DNA from: Pseudomonadota bacterium | GTDB taxonomy: Bacteria; Pseudomonadota; Alphaproteobacteria; Caulobacterales; Caulobacteraceae | Reading direction: 5' to 3' | DNA length: 13,178 bases | Assembly (NCBI GenBank): GCA_023416055.1 | Contig: JAEZIH010000139.1 | Span: forward strand, 1-13,178 | Part shown: positions 8,174-13,178 of the stretch, piece after piece | How the letters are laid out: the number at the start of each line of letters is the position of its first letter | How positions within the stretch are numbered: the first letter of the stretch is position 1 | Made by a program: the position numbers and the translations under genes | The notes under the pieces: generated by a model | Database searches by the model: none | What the model was told of the DNA's origin: nothing | What the model saw: only the letters and a program-made list of their open reading frames with translations

Positions 8174-8619
8174 CCCGTCGGCAGCCCTGGATCCCAGGCG
8201 GCGGTGGAGCGGGCCTTCAGCCTCCAGCCTCCGGGCGGCAGCAGGCTGATGAGGAAGGATGGCCGATGTCCGTCCAGCCGCACCTCGATGACCTGCCGGC
8301 CGTCGACCGCTGTTACCTCATAGGCGGTCTGGACGGTCAGGTCCGGCTCATCCAGGTCCGCAAGCCGAGCCTCGACCACGGACCGGGCCCGGTCCTCGGC
8401 GGCGTCCGCGGCGGTCGGGGTCGGAGTGACCGCCGCGCTGGCGGCGGTGTCGGCGATGTCCTGCAGTTCGGCCCTGGCCGCCTGGACCCGTGTCAGCTCA
8501 AGCGCGCCTGCGCCGATCATCAGCACCGCGGGCAGTATCAGTGCGGCCTTGAGCGCCATGGAGCCCCGATGGTCACGGAGAAACCGTCTGGCCCAGAAGC
8601 TGATCCGCACCTGTCGCAT
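8170..8619 (-). CDS. small TadE/TadG-like membrane protein
   Basis: This 149-residue protein has a basic N-terminus (RRFLRDHRGS) followed by one membrane helix (about 21-41, MALKAALILPAVLMIGAGAL). Then comes ELTRVQAARAELQDIADTAASAA, the pattern of the N-terminal Flp pilus-assembly TadE/G-like domain (RG, an LP in the helix, then R..LQ..aDaAA). The remaining 85 residues are a small soluble domain with no von Willebrand-type region, so it is much shorter than full TadG. In TadE-type pseudopilins a Glu follows the processing Gly at +5; here the equivalent residue is Lys24, which argues against processing as a pilin. No other tad genes are visible. It lies downstream of lpdA on the same strand across a 210-base gap and is convergent with the dehydrogenase gene. 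The function is unknown beyond a membrane-anchored, Tad-like protein. Confidence 0.72.
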   Translation of the reverse strand: MRQVRISFWARRFLRDHRGSMALKAALILPAVLMIGAGALELTRVQAARAELQDIADTAASAAVTPTPTAADAAEDRARSVVEARLADLDEPDLTVQTAYEVTAVDGRQVIEVRLDGHRPSFLISLLPPGGWRLKARSTAAWDPGLPTG

Positions 8620-8638
8620 CCCGTTGAACGTTCGTCGG

Positions 8639-8655
8639 GCCAGCCTGCGGCTGGC
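8639..8655. repeat. perfect inverted repeat, 20 bases before the TadG-like start
   Basis: GCCAGCC (8639-8645) and GGCTGGC (8649-8655) pair perfectly around TGC. On the minus strand this hairpin ends 19 bases before the ATG of the TadG-like gene, so it would sit in the leader RNA and could affect ribosome access. Confidence 0.5.
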
Positions 8656-8666
8656 GGCGTGAAGGC

Positions 8667-8684
8667 GTCAGAATACGGGCTGAC
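8667..8684. repeat. inverted repeat GTCAG/CTGAC
   Basis: GTCAG at 8667-8671 and CTGAC at 8680-8684 form a 5-base stem around 8 bases, in the gap between lpdA and the TadG-like gene. It is weak alone but is one of four inverted repeats in the same gap. Confidence 0.3.
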
Positions 8685-8694
8685 TGGTTAAGTC

Positions 8695-8709
8695 TTCGCT
8701 CGCAGCGAA
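8695..8709. repeat. perfect inverted repeat TTCGCT/AGCGAA
   Basis: TTCGCT (8695-8700) and AGCGAA (8704-8709) pair perfectly around CGC. It could be an operator or a leader hairpin of the TadG-like gene, whose start lies 76 bases further on the minus strand. Confidence 0.4.
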
Positions 8710-8755
8710 CGCTGATCGCGCCGGGCCGCCCAGCCGCAACCGTATCCGCCATTTC

Positions 8756-8766
8756 GCATAATATGC
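8756..8766. promoter_or_regulatory. AT-rich inverted repeat GCATA-A-TATGC, possible promoter or operator
   Basis: Arms GCATA and TATGC flank a central A. The element is AT-rich within a GC-rich gap. On the minus strand it contains TATTAT, like a -10 box, which could serve the TadG-like gene with a leader of about 130 bases. I found no matching -35 element, so this is tentative. Confidence 0.25.
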
Positions 8767-8773
8767 CTTAGGC

Positions 8774-8801
8774 GCGCGATGGGTGAGAGTGCACCTCGCG
8801 C
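8774..8801 (-). terminator. stem-loop after lpdA, terminator candidate for the pdh operon
   Basis: GCGCGA (8774-8779) pairs with TCGCGC (8796-8801) and GGTG (8782-8785) with CACC (8792-8795), around the loop AGAGTG. This gives 10 pairs with a 2-base bulge. On the minus strand the hairpin begins 28 bases after the lpdA stop. No U-run follows, so it may stabilise the 3' end or assist Rho-dependent ending. Confidence 0.45.
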
Positions 8802-8829
8802 CCCGCGCCTATTGGACTCCGCCCCGGCC

Positions 8830-10233
8830 TCAGATGTGCAGGACGCGCTGCCAGGCGTCGAGCGAGGCCTCGTGCATCGCCTCGGACATGGTCGGGTGCG
8901 GATAGACGATGCCGTGCATGTCCTCTTCCGTCGCCTCCATGGTGATGGCGGTGACGTAGCCCTGGATCATTTCCGTGACCTCGGCTCCGATCATGTGCGC
9001 GCCGATCAGCGCGCCGGTCTTTGCATCGAAGATCGTCTTGACGAAGCCCTCGACCTCGCCGGCCGCGACGGCCTTGCCGTTAACGCGGAACGGGAAGCGG
9101 CCGACCTTGATCTCGCGGCCCTCGGCCTTGGCGGCCTGCTCCGTCACGCCCACCGAGGCGACCTGCGGCTGGGTGTAGGTGCAGCCGGCGATCGGCGAAT
9201 GGATGTTGGGCGTCTTGAAGCCGGCGATGTGCTCGGCCGCGTGGATGCCCTCGTGCGAGGCCTTGTGCGCCAGCCACGGCGCCCCGGCGCAGTCGCCGAT
9301 GGCGTACAGCCCCTTCACATTGGTCTGGCAGTGGGCGTCGGTCTTGATGTGGCCGCGATCCAGCTCGACGCCCAGCGCCTCCAGGCCGATGCCGTCGGTG
9401 TTGGCCGTAATGCCCACGGCCGAGATGCACACCTCGCCCTCGAGCGTCTCGGCCTTGCCGCCGGCCTCGATGGCCACCTGCACCCCCTGCCCGGCCTTGG
9501 TCACCCTGGTCACCTTGGCCCCGGTGCGGAACTTGATGCCGCGCTGCTCGAACGCCTGCTGTGCGGCCTTGGAGACTTCCTCGTCCTCGACCGGCATGAT
9601 CCGCTCGACCGCTCCCACGACCGAAACTTCCGCGCCCACGGCGCGGTAGAAGCTGGCGAATTCCAGTCCGATGGCGCCTGAGCCGATAACCACGAACGAC
9701 TTCGGCAGACGCTTGGGCGCCAAGGCCTCCCGATAGGCCCAGATCCTGTCCCCGTCGGCCTCGAGACCGATCTGCGGCAGGGCCCGGGCCCGGGCGCCCA
9801 CCGCCAGCATCACCGCCTTCGCCTCGACCGTGCGGCTGCCGCCGGCCTTCAGCGCGACGACCACCTTCGGCGCGTCCTTGCCCTTCTCCAGCTTCGCCGA
9901 GCCCTCGATCACCTCGACCTTGTGCTTCTTCATCAGGAAGGCGACGCCCTTGTTCATCTGGGCGGCCACCCCGCGCGAGCGCTGGATGATGGCGTCGAAG
10001 TCGAAACCGACCTTCTCGGCCGACAGGCCGTAGTCCTTCAGGTGTGACAGGCTCTCGAACTTCTCGCCCGACTTGAGCAGCGCCTTGGTCGGAATGCAGC
10101 CCCAGTTCAGGCAGATGCCGCCCAGGTTCTCGCGCTCGACGATGGCCACCTTCTGGCCCAGCTGGCTGGCGCGGATGGCGGCGACGTAGCCGCCCGGTCC
10201 CGAGCCGATGACGATGAGGTCGAATTCAGCCAC
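8830..10233 (-). CDS. lpdA: dihydrolipoyl dehydrogenase (E3 of pyruvate dehydrogenase)
   Basis: This FAD-dependent enzyme re-oxidises the dihydrolipoyl arm of E2 and passes electrons to NAD+. It has 467 residues, standard length. Features in order: FAD-binding GSGPGG (10-15); the redox disulfide in GGICLNWGCIPTK (C41 and C46); the NAD-domain VIGSGAIG (GxGxxG at 184-189); an AIGD segment of the second FAD site; and the C-terminal HPTMSE active-site pair (H446, E451) at the dimer interface. One oddity: the acidic residue that normally ends the second strand of the NAD domain (VVE in relatives) is Gly207 (VSVVGAVE, codon GGA). The start is a GTG at 10233-10231, with AAGGA 10 bases upstream overlapping the pdhC stop. 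Being last in the pdh operon, 13 bases after pdhC, it should serve pyruvate dehydrogenase and may also serve other lipoyl complexes. Confidence 0.95.
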   Translation of the reverse strand: MAEFDLIVIGSGPGGYVAAIRASQLGQKVAIVERENLGGICLNWGCIPTKALLKSGEKFESLSHLKDYGLSAEKVGFDFDAIIQRSRGVAAQMNKGVAFLMKKHKVEVIEGSAKLEKGKDAPKVVVALKAGGSRTVEAKAVMLAVGARARALPQIGLEADGDRIWAYREALAPKRLPKSFVVIGSGAIGLEFASFYRAVGAEVSVVGAVERIMPVEDEEVSKAAQQAFEQRGIKFRTGAKVTRVTKAGQGVQVAIEAGGKAETLEGEVCISAVGITANTDGIGLEALGVELDRGHIKTDAHCQTNVKGLYAIGDCAGAPWLAHKASHEGIHAAEHIAGFKTPNIHSPIAGCTYTQPQVASVGVTEQAAKAEGREIKVGRFPFRVNGKAVAAGEVEGFVKTIFDAKTGALIGAHMIGAEVTEMIQGYVTAITMEATEEDMHGIVYPHPTMSEAMHEASLDAWQRVLHI

Positions 10234-10246
10234 GTGCGTTTCGTCC

Positions 10247-11524
10247 TTACGCCAGCATCGTCACAGGTTCTTCAATCATCTGCTTGAAGACCTGCAGGAA
10301 TTTCGCGCCGATCGCGCCATCGACGACGCGGTGATCGCAGGTCAGGGTGACGCTCATCACCGTGGCGACAGCCAGCTGGCCGTCCTTGACCACGGGGCGC
10401 GCCTCCCCTGCCCCGACACTCATGATCGCGCCCTGCGGCTCGTTGATGATCGAGGCGAACGACTTGATGCCGAACATGCCGAGGTTGGACACCGAGAAGG
10501 TGCCGCCCTGGAACTCTTCCGGCTTCAGCTTGCGGTCGCGGGCCCGCTTGGCGAGGTCCTTGGACTCCGTGGCGATCTCGCGCAGCGACTTGGTCTCGGC
10601 CTTGCGGATGATCGGGGTGATCAGGCCGCCGTCGATGGCCACCGCCATCGCCACGTCGGCGTGGTGGTGCATGGCCAGGCCTTCCGGCGAATAGCTGGCG
10701 TTGGCCTCGGGCACGGCCTTCAGGGCCATGGCGCTGGCCTTGATGACGAAGTCGTTGACCGAGACCTTGATCCCGTCCTTCTCCAGCATGGCGTTGACGC
10801 GGGCGCGAGCGGCCAGCAGTCCGTCGATCTCGCAGTCGATGTTCAGCGGGAAGTGCGGCACGTCGCGGAAGCTGTCGGTCAGGCGCCGGGCGATGGCCTT
10901 GCGCATGCCGTCCAGCGGAACCAGGTCGTAGCTGCCATCCGGAATCCCCATCTGCGCCAGCGACTGGACCGGGCGGCTTTCACGGGCCGCGGCGGCGCCG
11001 GCGGCGGCCGGGGCGGCTCCGCCCTTCAGCCCCTCGACGTCTCTGCGGACGATGCGGCCGTGCGGGCCGGTGCCCTTGACCGTCTTCAGGTCGACGCCGT
11101 TCTGCGCGGCGATGCGGCGAGCCAGCGGCGATGCGAAGATGCGTCCCCCGTCGGCCGCCTTTGGCGTTGGGGCGCTCCTGGACGGTTCCGGCTTCGCAGG
11201 CTCGGCCCTGGCCGGCGCAGCTTCCGCCTTCGGCGCTTCAGCAGTCTTGGGAGCCTCGGCCTTCGGCGCCGGAGCGGCCGCGCCGCCCTCCCCCTTCAGG
11301 CGGGCGATCGGCGTGTTGACCTTCACGCCCTCGGTTCCTTCGGCGACGAGGATTTCCTCGACCTCGCCCTCGTCGACGGCCTCGACCTCCATGGTCGCCT
11401 TGTCGGTCTCGATCTCGGCGATGACGTCGCCCGCCTTGACCGTGTCGCCGGCCTTGACGTGCCACTTGGCCAGCACGCCCTCTTCCATCGTGGGCGACAG
11501 GGCCGGCATCAGGATGTCGGTCAT
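10247..11524 (-). CDS. pdhC: dihydrolipoamide acetyltransferase (E2 of pyruvate dehydrogenase)
   Basis: This core subunit takes the acetyl group from E1 on its lipoyl arm and transfers it to coenzyme A. From the ATG at 11524 it is 425 residues. The lipoyl domain (1-77) starts [16 protein letters not shown] and carries the lipoylated K42 in [10 protein letters not shown]. An Ala/Pro/Lys-rich swinging linker follows (about 80-125), then the peripheral-subunit-binding domain (about 129-164, [10 protein letters not shown] to GRIVRRDV). A second Ala-rich linker leads to the catalytic acetyltransferase domain (about 195-425) with the active-site DHRVVDG (H398, D402). There is one lipoyl domain, as usual for this subfamily. 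Reading from 11755 would add 77 residues that are out-of-frame DUF5076 sequence, so that start is rejected. ATG and the TGA of the gene before overlap as ATGA, which implies coupled translation. The symbol pdhC follows alphaproteobacterial usage (aceF elsewhere). Confidence 0.95.
   Translation of the reverse strand: MTDILMPALSPTMEEGVLAKWHVKAGDTVKAGDVIAEIETDKATMEVEAVDEGEVEEILVAEGTEGVKVNTPIARLKGEGGAAAPAPKAEAPKTAEAPKAEAAPARAEPAKPEPSRSAPTPKAADGGRIFASPLARRIAAQNGVDLKTVKGTGPHGRIVRRDVEGLKGGAAPAAAGAAAARESRPVQSLAQMGIPDGSYDLVPLDGMRKAIARRLTDSFRDVPHFPLNIDCEIDGLLAARARVNAMLEKDGIKVSVNDFVIKASAMALKAVPEANASYSPEGLAMHHHADVAMAVAIDGGLITPIIRKAETKSLREIATESKDLAKRARDRKLKPEEFQGGTFSVSNLGMFGIKSFASIINEPQGAIMSVGAGEARPVVKDGQLAVATVMSVTLTCDHRVVDGAIGAKFLQVFKQMIEEPVTMLA
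11299..11491. repeat. diverged direct repeat, copy 1: lipoyl-domain coding segment of pdhC
   Basis: This segment aligns without gaps to 12986-13178 in pdhB at a constant offset of 1687 bases. By hand I count about 23 mismatches in 191 bases (near 88% identity). A stretch of 44 identical bases at 11379-11422 covers the lipoylation motif, including all third codon positions. Confidence 0.8.
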
Positions 11525-11835
11525 TGCGCGCCCCCGGCCGGATCGGGCTCGGCGACCGTGCGCGCGTTCTGCGCCTTCAGGGCGTCGCTCATGCCCAGCA
11601 GGATCTGGTTGTAGGCGGTGCGCTCGTCCATGCCGTGGCGCACCTTGTAGCCATGGGCCATGTGGGTGGCGGCGTAGGCCAGCATGCGGCCGAACATGGC
11701 CGGGTCGCCGAAGGCCGGCTTGATCGACATGACCGGCTCCTTGTTCGACCACCACATGCGCAGGATCTCGATCGCCTCGGGATCGGCGGCGACGCTCTCG
11801 GGCGTCTTCAGCTGGTGTTCCTCGCGTTCGCTCAT
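11521..11835 (-). CDS. DUF5076-like small protein within the pyruvate dehydrogenase operon
   Basis: This 104-residue protein resembles, from memory, the DUF5076 family of unknown function. It has no signal peptide or membrane segment and should be cytosolic. The best-defined core runs from about 20 to 87: [15 protein letters not shown] (W28, W29), then [17 protein letters not shown], then [22 protein letters not shown]. The spacing suggests a compact fold with amphipathic helices; the last 15 residues look disordered. The Met/His-rich middle is notable, but I see no metal-binding pattern. It is joined to pdhB upstream and pdhC downstream by ATGA overlaps on both sides, with AGGTGA before its ATG. 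It must therefore be made in step with E1-beta and E2, and a role in assembling or tuning the complex is my inference. The family name is less certain than the gene itself. Confidence 0.8.
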   Translation of the reverse strand: MSEREEHQLKTPESVAADPEAIEILRMWWSNKEPVMSIKPAFGDPAMFGRMLAYAATHMAHGYKVRHGMDERTAYNQILLGMSDALKAQNARTVAEPDPAGGAQ

Positions 11836-13178
11836 GCCATCACCTGCTTCACGGCGGCGATGATCTTGTCGGCGCCCGGCAGCGACAGGGCCTCGAGGTT
11901 GGCGGCGTAGGGCAAGGGAACGTCCTCCTGATGCACCCGCAGCGGCGGGGCGTCGAGATAGTCGAAGGCGTGCTCGATGACGCGCGCCACCACCTCGGCG
12001 CCGACGCCCATCGGGCCCCAGCCTTCCTCTGCCGAGACCAGGCGGCTGGTCTTCCTGACGCTCTCGACGACCGTTTCGTGGTCCAGCGGGCGCAGGGTGC
12101 GCAGGTCGACCACCTCGCAGGAGATACCCTCCTCCGCCAGCTTCTCGGCCGCCTGCAGGGCGAAGCCGACCATGCGGCTGTGCGCCGTAATGGTGACGTC
12201 GGTCCCTTCGCGGCGGACCTTGGCCTTGCCGATCGGCAGCACCCAGTCCTCGACCTCCGGCACGTCGAATTCGAGGCCGTACATCATCTCGTGTTCGAGG
12301 AAGACGACGGGGTTGGGGTCGCGGATGGCGGCCTTCAGCAGGCCCTTGGCGTCGGCCGCGTCATAGGGGGCGACGACCTTCAGGCCGGGGACCTGGGCGT
12401 ACCAGGCGCTGTAGTCCTGGCTGTGCTGGGCGGCGACGCGGCTGGCGGCGCCGTTGGGGCCGCGGAACACGATCGGGCAGCGGATCTGGCCGCCCGACAT
12501 GTACAGCGTCTTGGCCGCCGAGTTGATGATGTGGTCGATGGCCTGCATGCCGAAGTTCCACGTCATGAACTCGACGATCGGCTTCAGCCCGGCCATGGCG
12601 GCGCCGACGCCCAGGCCGGCGAAGCCGTGCTCGGTGATCGGGGTGTCGACCACTCGCTGCTCGCCGAACTCCTGCAGCAGCTCGCGGCTGACCTTGTAGG
12701 CGCCCTGGTACTGGGCGACTTCCTCGCCCATCAGGAACACGGCCTCGTCGCGCCGCATCTCCTCGGCCATGGCGTCGCGCAGGGCGTCGCGGATGGTCGT
12801 CTTGACCAGTTTGGCGTCGGCCGAGATCTCCGGGTCCTTCAGCTCTACCTTCGGCCCCCTGGCGGTGTCGTCGGTCTTCTCCGGGTCGCCCGACTTGTCA
12901 GCGGCCGGCGCGTCGTCCACCGGGCCCGCGGCGGGGGCCTCGGCCTTGGGCGCCGGCGCGGCGGCGCCGGCGTCGTCGCCGGACAGGCGCGCGATCGGCG
13001 TGTTGACCTTCACGTTCTCGGTCCCTTCGGCGACGAGGATTTCAAGCACCTCGCCCTCGTCGACCGCCTCGACCTCCATGGTCGCCTTGTCGGTCTCGAT
13101 CTCGGCGATCACCTGGCCGGCCGACACGGTGTCGCCCGCCTTTATGTGCCACTTGGTCAGCGTGCCCTCTTCCATCGT
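11832..13178 (-). CDS. pdhB: pyruvate dehydrogenase E1 component subunit beta with N-terminal lipoyl domain (5' end outside window)
   Basis: With E1-alpha, this thiamine-diphosphate subunit decarboxylates pyruvate and acetylates lipoyl groups. The visible part is 447 residues from the first Met, preceded by one Thr codon at the edge. That Met is internal: by comparison with PdhC (SPTMEEG) about a dozen residues lie beyond 13178. Counting from the visible Met, the lipoyl domain covers 1-65 with the modified K30 in [10 protein letters not shown]. An acidic Ala/Pro linker follows to about 105. The E1-beta body then has [15 protein letters not shown] (thiamine-site Glu), [22 protein letters not shown] and a C-terminal transketolase domain with [15 protein letters not shown]1-beta carrying its own lipoyl domain is known in several alphaproteobacteria. 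The segment FLEHEMMYG has His where relatives usually have Asn. The TGA stop overlaps the next ATG. Confidence 0.95.
   Translation of the reverse strand, partial: TMEEGTLTKWHIKAGDTVSAGQVIAEIETDKATMEVEAVDEGEVLEILVAEGTENVKVNTPIARLSGDDAGAAAPAPKAEAPAAGPVDDAPAADKSGDPEKTDDTARGPKVELKDPEISADAKLVKTTIRDALRDAMAEEMRRDEAVFLMGEEVAQYQGAYKVSRELLQEFGEQRVVDTPITEHGFAGLGVGAAMAGLKPIVEFMTWNFGMQAIDHIINSAAKTLYMSGGQIRCPIVFRGPNGAASRVAAQHSQDYSAWYAQVPGLKVVAPYDAADAKGLLKAAIRDPNPVVFLEHEMMYGLEFDVPEVEDWVLPIGKAKVRREGTDVTITAHSRMVGFALQAAEKLAEEGISCEVVDLRTLRPLDHETVVESVRKTSRLVSAEEGWGPMGVGAEVVARVIEHAFDYLDAPPLRVHQEDVPLPYAANLEALSLPGADKIIAAVKQVMA
12986..13178. repeat. diverged direct repeat, copy 2: lipoyl-domain coding segment of pdhB
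   Basis: This is the partner of the pdhC segment at 11299-11491. It is cut by the window edge, so the similarity probably continues to the start of pdhB. The identical 44-base core is at 13066-13109. Confidence 0.8.

Noticed and set aside
10208-11614. 468-codon open frame antisense to pdhC
   Set aside because: It is the complement of lipoyl, linker and catalytic coding sequence, with a repetitive composition and no recognisable motif.
11525-11755. 77-residue N-terminal extension of PdhC
   Set aside because: The extension is DUF5076 coding sequence read in another frame. The protein family begins at [11 protein letters not shown], at the ATGA junction.
12900-12970. Repetitive GC-rich coding stretch in pdhB as a repeat array
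   Set aside because: It encodes the Ala/Pro linker between the lipoyl domain and the E1-beta body; the repetition follows from Ala and Pro codons.
13173-13175. ATG at the right edge as the true start of pdhB
   Set aside because: The codon before it reads Thr, continuing the conserved SPTMEEG of lipoyl domains, so the real start lies outside the window.

Overview
The window is chromosomal DNA of high G+C content that reads as an alphaproteobacterium of the Caulobacterales, most like Brevundimonas or Caulobacter. This rests on protein style, not on a database search: an E1-beta subunit of pyruvate dehydrogenase with its own N-terminal lipoyl domain, a small DUF5076-like gene between pdhB and pdhC, a motB gene without motA beside it, and an alphaproteobacterial ParC. 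I see no insertion sequence, prophage, CRISPR array, tRNA or rRNA, and nothing with foreign-looking composition. It looks like ordinary core chromosome with a few unusual details.

Left part (1-4919). A phosphotransferase-like kinase gene on the minus strand is divergent from parC (topoisomerase IV subunit A). A perfect hairpin with an A5 loop lies between them. After parC comes a tight two-gene unit, lemA and an M48 HtpX-like membrane protease, 4 bases apart.

Middle part (4916-8619). The leucyl-tRNA-protein transferase gene bpt runs on the minus strand and meets the protease gene tail to tail, both stops sharing one CTAG. Next is motB (minus). Between bpt and motB lie a 16-base perfect palindrome, a large GC-rich stem-loop and 11-base-period direct repeats. 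Divergent from motB is a plus-strand pair: a flavin reductase-like gene and a 3-hydroxyisobutyrate dehydrogenase-family gene. That pair meets a small TadG-like membrane protein gene tail to tail, again with a shared CTAG.

Right part (8830-13178). A minus-strand pyruvate dehydrogenase operon runs pdhB (5' end cut off by the window edge), a DUF5076-like gene, pdhC and lpdA. The first three are joined by ATGA stop/start overlaps, and lpdA follows after 13 bases. Together they encode E1-beta, E2 and E3 of the complex that converts pyruvate to acetyl-CoA; the E1-alpha gene should lie just beyond the right edge. A strong stem-loop follows lpdA.

No clear new defence or mobile system is visible. The best leads are the uncharacterised DUF5076-like protein coupled into the pdh operon, a Glu-to-Gly change at the expected NAD-ribose position of E3, the near-identical lipoyl segments of pdhB and pdhC, and the palindrome upstream of bpt.
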